The notes below the pieces were generated by a model. That model was not told where the DNA came from. It was given only the letters and a program-made list of their open reading frames with translations, and ran no database searches. Position numbers and translations under genes: made by a program. This document shows positions 1 to 7,902 of a stretch of DNA of 14,279 nt, in pieces. Numbering within the stretch: the stretch's first letter is position 1; each line of letters starts with the position of its first letter. This stretch comes from Candidatus Glassbacteria bacterium RIFCSPLOWO2_12_FULL_58_11 (GTDB lineage: Bacteria > Gemmatimonadota > Glassbacteria > GWA2-58-10), in NCBI GenBank assembly GCA_001780825.1, contig MFIX01000168.1:1-14279 (forward strand), written 5' to 3'.

Positions 1-74
1 TCATCATTTATAAAAACTTGTGAGTTATTGAAAGTAATCCGGCTCAAAAATGTAGAAACAACTTAGCGCTTATA

Positions 75-133
75 GGGCGGACCCCTGTGTCCGCCCACCG
101 GTCGAGGGTTCGGGCGCACTCGCGGGTGCGCCC
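75..133. repeat. Pair of face-to-face REP-like palindromes
   Basis: Two perfect 8-bp inverted repeats lie side by side. GGGCGGAC (75-82) pairs with GTCCGCCC (89-96), and GGGCGCAC (112-119) pairs with GTGCGCCC (126-133). Each has a 6-nt loop, and 15 nt separate the two. The outer flanks mirror each other: TATAGGG on the left and CCCCTACG on the right. The unit therefore looks like two copies of one element in opposite orientation, as in REP/BIME-type intergenic repeats. A related palindrome with the same GCCCCTAC edge occurs at 12663-12686. Assignment to a repeat family is inference; the inverted repeats themselves are directly visible. Confidence 0.65.
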
Positions 134-177
134 CTACGCAACTTATTATAATTCAATAAACTGCGATCTGCATAACG

Positions 178-207
178 AAGGGCTGCCTCTTGGAGGGCAG
201 CCCTTTG
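178..207 (+). terminator. Terminator-like hairpin before dnaX
   Basis: AAGGGCTGCC (178-187) pairs perfectly with GGCAGCCCTT (196-205) around an 8-nt loop. It is followed by TTTGCTGTTT, a broken T-rich run. It could end a plus-strand transcript coming from outside the window, so that dnaX needs its own promoter. The interrupted T tract makes efficiency uncertain. Confidence 0.5.
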
Positions 208-284
208 CTGTTTAAAGATTGCCCGTACCTGACCGCGCGCCAGGGACGTTAAAAAAATGCAGTCCCCCACCTCGCGATTCAGAG

Positions 285-313
285 TTGCCTGAGCGCATTG
301 TACGGGTTATCTT
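285..313 (+). promoter_or_regulatory. Possible sigma-70-type promoter of dnaX
   Basis: TTGCCT (285-290, four of six matches to TTGACA) and TATCTT (308-313, four of six matches to TATAAT) are separated by 17 bp. They lie between the terminator-like hairpin and the dnaX start, which would give a leader of about 30 nt. Position and spacing fit, but the match is modest and the organism's promoter consensus is unknown. Confidence 0.3.
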
Positions 314-348
314 AAAGAAAAACCGAACCTCAACCCGGTGAAATCAAG

Positions 349-2109
<1,761 letters not shown>

Positions 2110-2191
2110 GCTTCCGGCAGGCGGTTTTATTCCAGCGTTTTGAGGATACGGCTGAAAGGGCAACCGCACCTTAAGCAAAGGAAACGAGAAA

Positions 2192-2521
2192 ATGAACAAC
2201 ATATCGCAGCTGCTCCAGCAGGCGCAGAAGATGCAGGTCCGCTTCAAGCAGATTCAGACCGAGCTGGAAAATAAAAAATTCGAGGGCACCAGCGGCGGTG
2301 GGATGGTCCGGGCGGTGGTCAATGGGAAACAGGAGCTGCTCGAGCTGCGGATCGACAAGGATATCGTGGACCCCAAGGATGCCGAAATGCTGGAGGAGCT
2401 GGTCTGCGCGGCGGTCAACAAGGCCCTGGAAAACAGCCGTGAAACGCTCGGCCAGGAGATGTCCAAACTGACCGGAGGGTTTAATCTTCCCGGGATATTC
2501 TCCAACATTCTGGGCGGCTGA
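2192..2521 (+). CDS. ybaB: YbaB/EbfC-family nucleoid-associated protein
   Basis: The 109-aa product is a small DNA-binding protein of the YbaB/EbfC family, which forms dimers shaped like tweezers and associates with the nucleoid. Visible features are the N-terminal helix with repeated Gln/Lys (residues 5-28) and the segment EGTSGGGMVRAVVNG (31-45). The conserved acidic helix DAEMLEELVCAAVNKAL follows (63-79), and the Gly/Pro-rich tail ends in NLPGIFSNILGG. Length is typical for the family. A purine-rich AAAGGAAACGAG precedes the ATG. It lies 82 nt after dnaX and 5 nt before recR; this order is widely conserved, and the three genes probably share a transcript. The exact cellular role of the family is still debated. 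Confidence 0.95.
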   Translation: MNNISQLLQQAQKMQVRFKQIQTELENKKFEGTSGGGMVRAVVNGKQELLELRIDKDIVDPKDAEMLEELVCAAVNKALENSRETLGQEMSKLTGGFNLPGIFSNILGG

Positions 2522-2526
2522 GCCTG

Positions 2527-3123
2527 ATGTCCCGAAGCGTGGAAAAGCTGATCAAGGCTTTCAGCCGCATGCCGGGCATCGGCGAAAAAACCGCGGGACG
2601 GCTGACCTACCATCTGCTGAAAAACCCCGCGGAACAGGCGTACCAGTTAGCCGAGGCCATCCGCGAGCTCCGGGAAAACGTGGTGTTCTGCGCGGTTTGC
2701 GGCAATATCACCGAGGAAAAACTCTGCGAAATCTGCCGCGATGAGCGCCGGGACCGCACCTCGATCTGCGTGATCGAGGAGCCGAGCGACATCCGGGCAA
2801 TCGAGGTCAGCGGAGCGTTCCGCGGACTGTATCACGTGCTGGGCGGCAGGCTCAGCCCGCTGGACGGGGTCGGGCCGGATGAGCTTTCCTGCGATGCCCT
2901 GCTCGAGCGGATCGATAACTCCTCCCCTGCCGTAGCCGAGGTGATCGTGGCCACCAACCCCAGCGTGGAGGGCGATGCCACCGCTCTTTATATCCTGAAC
3001 CTGCTCGTCGGCCGGGGAGTAAAGGTGAGCCGGATCGCCTGCGGGCTGCCCGCAGGCGGACATCTCGAATACATGGATTCGTTTACTATCAGCCAGGCCT
3101 TGCAGGGGCGCCACAACCTCTGA
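2527..3123 (+). CDS. recR: Recombination mediator RecR
   Basis: RecR works with RecF and RecO to load RecA onto SSB-coated single-stranded DNA during gap repair. The 198-aa sequence has the full family layout. A helix-hairpin-helix lies around MPGIGEKTAGRL (15-26), and a zinc finger has C55, C58, C67 and C70. A Toprim domain runs from about 79, with ICVIEEPSDI (80-89), the YHVLGGRLSPLDG segment (102-114) and NPSVEGDATALY (144-155). The C-terminal GLPAGGHLEYMD (173-184) is typical. It starts 5 nt after the ybaB stop without a strong Shine-Dalgarno, so translational coupling to ybaB is likely. Length matches the usual about 200 aa. Confidence 0.98.
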   Translation: MSRSVEKLIKAFSRMPGIGEKTAGRLTYHLLKNPAEQAYQLAEAIRELRENVVFCAVCGNITEEKLCEICRDERRDRTSICVIEEPSDIRAIEVSGAFRGLYHVLGGRLSPLDGVGPDELSCDALLERIDNSSPAVAEVIVATNPSVEGDATALYILNLLVGRGVKVSRIACGLPAGGHLEYMDSFTISQALQGRHNL

Positions 3124-3188
3124 AACCGGCCTCTCGTGTGGCCACTGAACCGACCGGTCCGGGTAATTGCGGAAAGGCCGATTTAAAA

Positions 3189-3806
3189 ATGAAGCACCTG
3201 CCGAACAGTCTCACCGTCCTGAGAATCCTCTTTGCCCCCGTGCTTTATTTCCTGATTCTGGAATCCAGGAGTCTGGGAGACTATCTCCTGCTGTACTACC
3301 TGTTCGTGATCGCGGGGCTGACGGATATCTATGACGGCCAGCTGGCGCGCAGCCAGCAGAACATCACCACCTTCGGCAAGTTTCTCGACCCGGTCGCCGA
3401 TAAGCTGATCCTGGCGGCGACCCTGGTCCCCTTTTACATGCTGAGCACTCAGGTCTCCGCTTTCCGCCCGGTCACACTGCCGATCCTGCTGATCCTGCTC
3501 GGCCGGGAAGTGGTGGTGACACTTTTTCGTTACTACTCGATGTGGACCGGCAATATCTTCAGCGCCAGCCGCCTGGCCAAGTTCAAGACCGCCTTCCAGA
3601 TGTTTTTCATCGGCTCTATCCTGGTGCACATGGCCCACCGCAGGATGATCGCCGAGTACCCGGAATTCGCCTACCGCTGGTTCGATCCGATCCACGTCAA
3701 GCTCAATCAGGTGGTCATCTTCATTGTCGTGGGCCTCTCGGTTGTCTCCGCCTTGGAGTATTTCGCCCGGAACCTGCCCGCCCTGATGAAACACTCCCGC
3801 GCATGA
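3189..3806 (+). CDS. pgsA: CDP-diacylglycerol-glycerol-3-phosphate 3-phosphatidyltransferase
   Basis: PgsA makes phosphatidylglycerol phosphate from CDP-diacylglycerol and glycerol-3-phosphate in the inner membrane. The CDP-alcohol phosphotransferase signature is complete: D46, D49-G50, A53-R54, G63, D67 and D71 (within TDIYDGQLAR and GKFLDPVADK). Several hydrophobic segments follow, consistent with about six membrane helices. I chose the ATG at 3189 because MKHLPNSLTVLR is the normal beginning of PgsA and GGAAAGG lies 11 nt upstream. An in-frame GTG at 3138 would add 17 polar residues without family support. The start is 65 nt after recR. The stop overlaps the next gene's start in an ATGA arrangement; that next gene encodes the next enzyme of the pathway. 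Confidence 0.95.
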   Translation: MKHLPNSLTVLRILFAPVLYFLILESRSLGDYLLLYYLFVIAGLTDIYDGQLARSQQNITTFGKFLDPVADKLILAATLVPFYMLSTQVSAFRPVTLPILLILLGREVVVTLFRYYSMWTGNIFSASRLAKFKTAFQMFFIGSILVHMAHRRMIAEYPEFAYRWFDPIHVKLNQVVIFIVVGLSVVSALEYFARNLPALMKHSRA

Positions 3807-4249
3807 AATTCCTGATCAAAGCCATCGCCTCGGCTTGCGGAGCCGGATTGTCGCCGGTGGCTCCGGGTACGGCCGGTTCGGCCCTGGCCGTGGGAATCGC
3901 GCTCTGCCTGCGGCCCTGGTGGACTCCAGCGCTGGCCCTGGCCCTGACACTCGTAATTTCGCTGGCCGGGGTTTACTGCGCGAGCCGGGCCGAGGAATAC
4001 TGGGGTCATGACAGCCATAAAATCGTAATCGATGAGGTGGCGGGCATGTGGCTGGCCCTCGCTTTTACCCCCTTAAGCTGGACCGGGGCAGCCGTTGCAT
4101 TTTTCCTGTTCCGCCTGCTGGACATTGTCAAGCCCCCGCCCGCGCGCCAGGCGGAGCGTCTGCCGGGCGGCTGGGGCGTGATGGCCGATGATCTGGTCGC
4201 CGGAGCCTACGCTCTGGTCCTGGTGCGGGGGTTATCCGCATGGATCTGA
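3803..4249 (+). CDS. pgpA: Phosphatidylglycerophosphatase A
   Basis: PgpA removes the terminal phosphate from phosphatidylglycerol phosphate to yield phosphatidylglycerol, directly following the PgsA reaction. The 148-aa protein shows the family motifs in order: SPVAPGTAGS (17-26), GHDSHKIVIDEVAGM (68-82), FRLLDIVKPPPARQ (103-116) and GGWGVMADDLVAG (122-134). The acidic residues D77, E78, D107, D129 and D130 are the expected metal and catalytic positions. Hydrophobic helices lie between the motifs. The start ATG at 3803 overlaps the pgsA stop by 4 nt, and the 3' end overlaps cinA by 10 nt. The open frame extends upstream to 3542, but that part is an out-of-frame shadow of pgsA. Confidence 0.95.
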   Translation: MKFLIKAIASACGAGLSPVAPGTAGSALAVGIALCLRPWWTPALALALTLVISLAGVYCASRAEEYWGHDSHKIVIDEVAGMWLALAFTPLSWTGAAVAFFLFRLLDIVKPPPARQAERLPGGWGVMADDLVAGAYALVLVRGLSAWI

Positions 4250-5499
4250 TCCTGCTCTCGATCGGCACCGAGATTCTCAAAGGCCGGATCGCCAATACTA
4301 ATGCCCAGCACATGGCAGCCCGGCTATTCGCCTCCGGCTTCGGAGTGCGCGAGATACTCAGTATCGGAGACACGGAGGAAGCGATTATCTCCTCGCTGGA
4401 GGGGTGTTTTGCCAAGGCGCAGGTGGTAATCGCCACCGGCGGACTGGGCCCCACCCGCGATGATATCACCAAGACCGCGGCTTGCCGTTATTTCGGTAAA
4501 AAGCTCATTTTTGACGAGGAGCTGTTCAAAAAGCTCGAACTGTTCTTCTTCTCCCTGGGTTACAAGAGCTTCCCCGAGCTCAGCCGCAACCAGGCTCTGG
4601 TGCCGGAAGGGGCGACCGTGCTGCCCAATCCGCGGGGCACAGCCAGCGGCATCCTGTTCGAGGAGCAGGGGCGGCTGCTGTTTCTGCTTCCCGGGGTGCC
4701 CGGGGAGATGAAAGGCCTTCTGGATGAGCAAGTTCTGCCGCTGCTGCTGAAAAGGTTCCGGGCCGGTGAGCCGGAAACCGCGATTGTGCGCACGATCGGG
4801 CTCGGAGAAAGCGTGATTGCCGAGCGGATCGAAAAGGGGTTGAGCGAGGAGGAGCTGGCGCTCCTGGGTTACTACCCTCACGGCGGGCAGGTGGACATTG
4901 TTATTTCGGGACCGCCCGGGGGCCAAAGTCCCTCGGGCGGCGCGATCGGCCGGGTAGCGGACCACGTAGCGGCGGTCCTCGAGGGCTACGTGTTCAGCCG
5001 CGATGAAAGGAGCCTTTTGGAGATCATCGGCTCGATCCTGAGCCGGGAGGGGAAAAAACTGGCTGTCGCCGAGAGCTGTACCGGAGGGCTCCTCGCCAAA
5101 AGGATAACCGATATCCCCGGCTCCAGCGCCTGGTTCGACTCAGGCGTGGTGAGCTATTCCAACCGCTCCAAAGCCGCATATCTCGGTGTACCGCCGGAGC
5201 TGATAGAAAAATGCGGCGCGGTGAGCGAGGAGGTTGCCGGGGCCATGGCGGAGGGCATGCGCCAGGCCTGCCCGGCGGATTATGCGCTCGGGATAACCGG
5301 GATCGCCGGACCGACCGGCGGAACCCCGGAAAAGCCGGCCGGCACGGTTTACATCGCCCTTTCGGATGAGACAGGCACCCGGTCGCAAAAATACAAGTTC
5401 AACGGCGACCGGGAGCAGGTAAGGACGCGCAGCGTGATCAAAGCCGTTGAGTTGCTCTGGCGCAAGCTCAAGGAAGATTACCCTCTGGTCCTGCCATAA
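4240..5499 (+). CDS. cinA: CinA: MoCF-like domain fused to nicotinamide-nucleotide amidohydrolase
   Basis: This is a two-domain CinA of 419 aa. The N-terminal MoaB/MogA-like (MoCF/COG1058) domain covers about residues 1-170. It has SIGTEILKGRIANTNA (7-22) and TGGLGPTRDD (66-75); in characterised homologues this domain acts on pyridine-nucleotide-type pyrophosphates. The C-terminal PncC-like domain, about 258-412, carries AESCTGGLLA (277-286) with candidate catalytic S279. It also carries the conserved GITGIAGPTGG loop (351-361) and a KPAGTVYIA strand. PncC-type enzymes deamidate nicotinamide mononucleotide and so recycle the NMN released by DNA ligase. The ATG lies inside the end of pgpA, and a GGGGG about 8 nt upstream can serve as ribosome binding site. 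Pairing of pgpA with cinA is common in bacteria. Confidence 0.96.
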   Translation: MDLILLSIGTEILKGRIANTNAQHMAARLFASGFGVREILSIGDTEEAIISSLEGCFAKAQVVIATGGLGPTRDDITKTAACRYFGKKLIFDEELFKKLELFFFSLGYKSFPELSRNQALVPEGATVLPNPRGTASGILFEEQGRLLFLLPGVPGEMKGLLDEQVLPLLLKRFRAGEPETAIVRTIGLGESVIAERIEKGLSEEELALLGYYPHGGQVDIVISGPPGGQSPSGGAIGRVADHVAAVLEGYVFSRDERSLLEIIGSILSREGKKLAVAESCTGGLLAKRITDIPGSSAWFDSGVVSYSNRSKAAYLGVPPELIEKCGAVSEEVAGAMAEGMRQACPADYALGITGIAGPTGGTPEKPAGTVYIALSDETGTRSQKYKFNGDREQVRTRSVIKAVELLWRKLKEDYPLVLP

Positions 5500-5513
5500 A
5501 CTACTTTACTTTC

Positions 5514-5544
5514 CCGGCCTTTAGTGATAACTTATAAAGGTCGG
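5514..5544. other. 10-bp hairpin in the cinA-tatA gap
   Basis: CCGGCCTTTA (5514-5523) pairs with TAAAGGTCGG (5535-5544), with one G-U pair and an 11-nt AT-rich loop. No T tract follows on the plus strand, so it is not a typical terminator. It starts 15 nt after the cinA stop and could protect the 3' end of the mRNA or separate cinA from tatA expression. Confidence 0.4.
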
Positions 5545-5585
5545 CGGACTATTCGAATCGCCGTGTTCCCTTCTCACCCGACCGT

Positions 5586-5608
5586 AGAAAACAACCCTGG
5601 TACCGGCG
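5586..5608 (+). repeat. Leader motif, copy 1 (upstream of tatA)
   Basis: This 23-nt sequence begins AGAAAACAACCCT and ends CCGGCG. It matches 20 of 23 positions of the sequence at 6148-6170 upstream of the YchF-like gene. Here it ends 29 nt before the tatA start. Its 3' part forms a small hairpin, CCGGC (5603-5607) with GCCGG (5615-5619). Function is unknown. Confidence 0.5.
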
Positions 5609-5637
5609 TTCATAGCCGGCTCGAGTAGGAGGAAAAT

Positions 5638-5907
5638 ATGTTCGGCAACATGGGTTATGGGGAGCTGCTGATAGTCGGATTCCTGATTCTGCTCCTTTTC
5701 GGCGCCAAGCGGCTGCCGGAGATCGGCTCCTCGCTGGGCAAAAGCATCCGCGCGTTCAAGAGCAGTATCAAGGACATTCAGGAAGAGCTGCCCTCGAACG
5801 ATGAACTGTACCGTGATCAGCCCGCGACCCCGAGGCGGAAAACCGAGGCCCCGACCGAAAACAAAACTTACGCCCAGGATTCCCAACAGCACAGGAATAG
5901 CGACTGA
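5638..5907 (+). CDS. tatA: Twin-arginine translocase subunit TatA/TatE
   Basis: TatA forms the size-variable channel component of the Tat pathway, which exports folded proteins carrying twin-arginine signal peptides. The 89-aa product has one N-terminal membrane helix (about residues 8-21) with E9 at its start. The hallmark FGAKRLPEIG hinge (21-30) follows, then an amphipathic helix (SSLGKSIRAFKSSIKD, 31-46) and a polar, charged tail. AGGAGG lies about 5 nt before the ATG. tatC and tatB are not in the window. TatA rather than TatB is favoured by the LLLFGAKRLP hinge and the short tail. A likely Tat substrate is encoded at 12767-13702. Confidence 0.93.
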   Translation: MFGNMGYGELLIVGFLILLLFGAKRLPEIGSSLGKSIRAFKSSIKDIQEELPSNDELYRDQPATPRRKTEAPTENKTYAQDSQQHRNSD

Positions 5908-5945
5908 GGCTTTGTTCCGTTGATAAACATCCCGCCCAGTACTCC

Positions 5946-6033
5946 ACCGGGCCGGAATTGAAAGTCCTCCCGGTCTGACTGCGCGTGCAGTCCCGAATCA
6001 GGAAGAGGCTTTCAGTCCCGGCCCGGTTTATTT
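5946..6033 (+). terminator. Long branched stem-loop after tatA with T-rich tail
   Basis: Nucleotides 5946-5964 pair with 6009-6027 over 19 positions: 17 Watson-Crick pairs, one G-U and one A-C mismatch. The GC-rich base is ACCGGGCCGG with CCGGCCCGGT. The 44-nt apical part contains a second perfect hairpin, GACTGC (5977-5982) with GCAGTC (5987-5992). That hairpin is extended across a bulge by CGG (5971-5973) with CCG (5993-5995). TTTATTT follows at 6027-6033. Position, 38 nt after the tatA stop, and the T-rich tail fit an intrinsic terminator. It is unusually long and branched for that role, so a structured non-coding RNA or a leader of the next gene is also possible. Confidence 0.5.
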
Positions 6034-6147
6034 AGAGCGATTGCCATAAGTATTTTCCTTTCGAACTGCCGCTTGAGTTTTATGAAGCTTCTAATTGCCT
6101 GGCAACTTTGGCAAACACTATCACCAGGTTTAGTTGCTGCCTGCATC

Positions 6148-6170
6148 AGAAAACAACCCTTGATCCGGCG
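6148..6170 (+). repeat. Leader motif, copy 2 (upstream of the YchF-like gene)
   Basis: Second copy of the motif at 5586-5608. The first 13 nt (AGAAAACAACCCT) and the last 6 (CCGGCG) are identical, and three of the four bases between differ. It ends only 5 nt before the ATG at 6176, where a Shine-Dalgarno sequence would be expected; no AGGAGG-like sequence is present. It could be a shared transcript start or leader element, or chance similarity. Confidence 0.5.
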
Positions 6171-6175
6171 CTAAG

Positions 6176-7222
6176 ATGAAAATTGGCTTGATCGGCTTTC
6201 CATTATCCGGAAAAACTACCGTCTTCAACACCCTGACCGGCCTGCATGCCCGCGTAGACAGCTTTCACGCCAGCGGCAAGGAGGCCAATGTCGGCTTGAT
6301 CAAGGTGCCGGACCGGCGTGTCGAGGCCTTGAGCGCGATCTACGAGCCGAAAAAAACCACCTATGCCGAGATCAGCTTTGTCGATCTGGCGGGGATTTCC
6401 GGCGCCTCGGGCAGCGGTTTTGAGGCCAATGCGCTGAACCTGATGCGCCAGGTGGACGCATTCACTTTTGTCATCCGGGCTTTCCCAGGCGAGGAGGTGC
6501 TTCACCCGCTGGGCGGTGTCGACCCGCTGCGCGACATCCGGGCCCTGGAGGAGGAGCTGCAGCTGGCCGACCTGATTGTCATCGAGAAGCGCCAGGCGCG
6601 GATTGAGAAGGAGGGCAAGCGGGGTTCGGCCGAGCATGCGCTGTTGGAGCGCCTTACCGGGATACTGGAAAGCGGGACTCCGCTGCGGGAGACCGAGTTC
6701 TCCGCGGAGGAGCTAAAATCCCTTGCCGGATTCGGCTTCCTCTCGCTCAAGCCCTGCCTGCTGCTGCTGAATACCGGCGAGGACAATGTGCGGGGCGACC
6801 CGGCGGTTATGGTAAAGTACACCAGGGCGATTGCTTTCTGCGCCGAGCTCGAGCGCCAGGTGGCGGAGCTGCCAGCAGAGGAGCAGGGGGAGTTCCTTCA
6901 GGCTCTGGGAATAGCCGAACCAGCCCGGGAAAAGTTTATCCGGGCGGCTTACGATCTGTTGAAGCTGATCTCGTTTTTCACGGTGGGCAAGGATGAGGTC
7001 AAGGCCTGGACCATTGACCGGGGCACCGAGGCGGTCAAAGCCGCGGGCAAGATCCACTCGGATATCGAGCGCGGCTTCATCCGGGCCGAGGTGGTGAGCT
7101 ACGAGGATTTCATCCAGGAGCCCAACATGACCCGGATGAAAGAGCTGGGCCAGCTGCGCCTCGAGGGCAAGACCTACCCGGTGGCGGATGGCGATATCAT
7201 CAATTTCCGCTTTAACGTTTAG
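6176..7222 (+). CDS. YchF-like P-loop NTPase with DUF933/TGS C-terminus (divergent)
   Basis: This 348-aa protein belongs to the Obg/YchF branch of TRAFAC P-loop NTPases. The C-terminal DUF933/TGS part is classical YchF: ISFFTVGKDEVKAWTIDRGT (265-284), AAGKIHSDIERGFIRAEVVS (289-308) and VADGDIINFRFNV at the end. The G domain is divergent. The P-loop is GFPLSGKT (7-14), where YchF normally has a G-x-PNVGKS form. The usual YPFCTIEPN-like switch I segment is absent or replaced near residues 28-42. Switch II reads DLAGISGASG (70-79). The base-recognition position keeps an N-x-x-E form (NTGE, 199-202), the feature that lets YchF prefer ATP. Canonical YchF/OLA1 associates with ribosomes and stress responses. 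Whether this divergent copy does the same is not known, and a canonical copy may exist elsewhere. No strong Shine-Dalgarno precedes the ATG. Family membership is secure; identity with ychF is not. Confidence 0.88.
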   Translation: MKIGLIGFPLSGKTTVFNTLTGLHARVDSFHASGKEANVGLIKVPDRRVEALSAIYEPKKTTYAEISFVDLAGISGASGSGFEANALNLMRQVDAFTFVIRAFPGEEVLHPLGGVDPLRDIRALEEELQLADLIVIEKRQARIEKEGKRGSAEHALLERLTGILESGTPLRETEFSAEELKSLAGFGFLSLKPCLLLLNTGEDNVRGDPAVMVKYTRAIAFCAELERQVAELPAEEQGEFLQALGIAEPAREKFIRAAYDLLKLISFFTVGKDEVKAWTIDRGTEAVKAAGKIHSDIERGFIRAEVVSYEDFIQEPNMTRMKELGQLRLEGKTYPVADGDIINFRFNV

Positions 7223-7267
7223 TCGAGAAGCCTGACAGCTCATTCAGCGAACAGGATGGAGAAGCGA

Positions 7268-7387
7268 ATGGAAGAGGAAATCAAAATCTGGATCTGCGCG
7301 GTCTGCGGCTACCGTCATGATGGCCCCACGCCCCCGGCAGTCTGCCCGGAGTGCGGCGCCCCCCGCGACCGGTTCGTGGAGCTGTAA
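7268..7387 (+). CDS. Rubredoxin-like iron/zinc-knuckle mini-protein
   Basis: This 39-aa protein carries two CxxC knuckles in a rubredoxin layout: WICAVCGYRHDG (8-19) and PPAVCPECGAP (22-32), followed by DRF. The pattern closely matches the C-terminal rubredoxin-like domain of rubrerythrins, but here it stands alone. It is shorter than ordinary rubredoxins (about 50-55 aa). The four cysteines (C10, C13, C26, C29) would bind one iron or zinc. A role in electron transfer or peroxide defence is plausible but unproven. The ATG at 7268 is chosen because GGATGGAG ends 6 nt upstream; an in-frame ATG at 7256 lies within that sequence. It starts 45 nt after the YchF-like gene and may share its transcript. 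Confidence 0.85.
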   Translation: MEEEIKIWICAVCGYRHDGPTPPAVCPECGAPRDRFVEL

Positions 7388-7444
7388 GTCAGTACATGCT
7401 CCATGGATGACTTTTTAAAAGTGGAAAGTACAAAACATTAGAGA

Positions 7445-7463
7445 TGTCGCGCCAGGCGCGACA
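7445..7463. repeat. 19-nt perfect GC-rich palindrome
   Basis: TGTCGCGCC (7445-7453) is the exact reverse complement of GGCGCGACA (7455-7463), with a single central A. It stands in otherwise AT-rich sequence after the rubredoxin-like gene. It could be a REP-like element, a fold in the mRNA 3' end or a protein-binding site. It shares the compact GC-rich palindrome style of 75-133 and 12663-12682, but its sequence is different. Confidence 0.5.
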
Positions 7464-7555
7464 ATGAGAAACATTTCAATACTTCCTCCCCCATTGCCGT
7501 TCTAAAAAGATCAAGCCTTGATTTCATCTGGAAAAGGGACCATAATTAAATATAC

Positions 7556-7606
7556 TTGTCCAAGTTTGACAACTTGGTCAATGTTGTCTAGTTGGTCAGC
7601 TTGTCA
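7556..7606. promoter_or_regulatory. Inverted-repeat operator/promoter of the toxin-antitoxin module
   Basis: TTGTCCAAGTT (7556-7566) and AACTTGGTCAA (7571-7581) form 11-bp inverted arms with one mismatch around TGAC. A second, looser set follows: TTGTC (7584-7588), TTGGTC (7592-7597) and CTTGTCAA (7600-7607). A perfect TTGACA (7566-7571) is embedded in the first palindrome, though I see no good -10 at the right distance. Type II toxin-antitoxin operons are usually autorepressed through such palindromes, so this is probably the operator. AGGAGGG (7634-7640) lies 4 nt before the antitoxin start. Confidence 0.55.
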
Positions 7607-7644
7607 AATGCAGAAATTTTCGAGCTTCATCCGAGGAGGGCCGG

Positions 7645-7902
7645 ATGGCCAAACTGGCTGCATCTCAGACACGAATACCCACCCGGATATTTAATGACGT
7701 GGTGTTCAGGAACGCACGTGTGGTGATTGAACGGCGGGACGGAGAGAAAGTATATCTTATCTCTCAAAAAGACCTTGAACTATTTGAAGCTCTAACCGAC
7801 TATGTCGATAATGTGCTTGCAGATCAAGCTCTGAAAGAAATGGAAGTCTCCGGCAGAAAGTCCGTGCCGCTGGAACAGGTAAAGGCTGAAATGGGCCTAT
7901 GA
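7645..7902 (+). CDS. Phd/YefM-like type II antitoxin
   Basis: This 85-aa protein directly precedes a RelE-like toxin and overlaps it by 4 nt (ATGA), as antitoxins usually do. The N-terminal half resembles the Phd/YefM fold: a short helix RIPTRIFNDVVFRNARVVIE (11-30), a strand, then GEKVYLISQKDLELFEALTDY (33-53), which parallels the family's alternating strand and LIS-xxD-x-E-x-L helix. The C-terminal part is helical and charged and would wrap the toxin. Its N-terminus differs from textbook YefM, so the family call is tentative; the antitoxin role rests mainly on context. Codons are visibly AT-richer than those of the housekeeping genes, consistent with horizontal acquisition. It is likely autoregulated through the palindromes upstream. 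Confidence 0.8.
   Translation: MAKLAASQTRIPTRIFNDVVFRNARVVIERRDGEKVYLISQKDLELFEALTDYVDNVLADQALKEMEVSGRKSVPLEQVKAEMGL

Larger units (their letters stand above)
1..348. other. Non-coding region upstream of dnaX
   Basis: No convincing gene is present here. The only open frame of any length, on the minus strand at 70-270, runs through palindromes and a hairpin and has no recognisable protein family. From left to right the stretch holds AT-rich sequence (1-70), two GC-rich palindromes (75-133), a terminator-like hairpin (178-205) and a possible promoter (285-313). I see no tRNA cloverleaf. The upstream neighbour lies outside the window. Confidence 0.7.

Noticed and set aside
75..205. Possible CRISPR array or tRNA in the first 350 bases
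   Set aside because: The repeated palindromes are only two, in opposite orientation and without regular spacers. No cloverleaf can be drawn.
2121..2167. GCGGTT/AACCGC inverted repeat between dnaX and ybaB
   Set aside because: The arms are only 6 bp with a 35-nt loop and no T tract, which is easily expected by chance.
3138..3188. GTG at 3138 as start of pgsA
   Set aside because: The extra 17 residues are polar and unlike the family. The ATG at 3189 has a ribosome binding site and the normal N-terminus.
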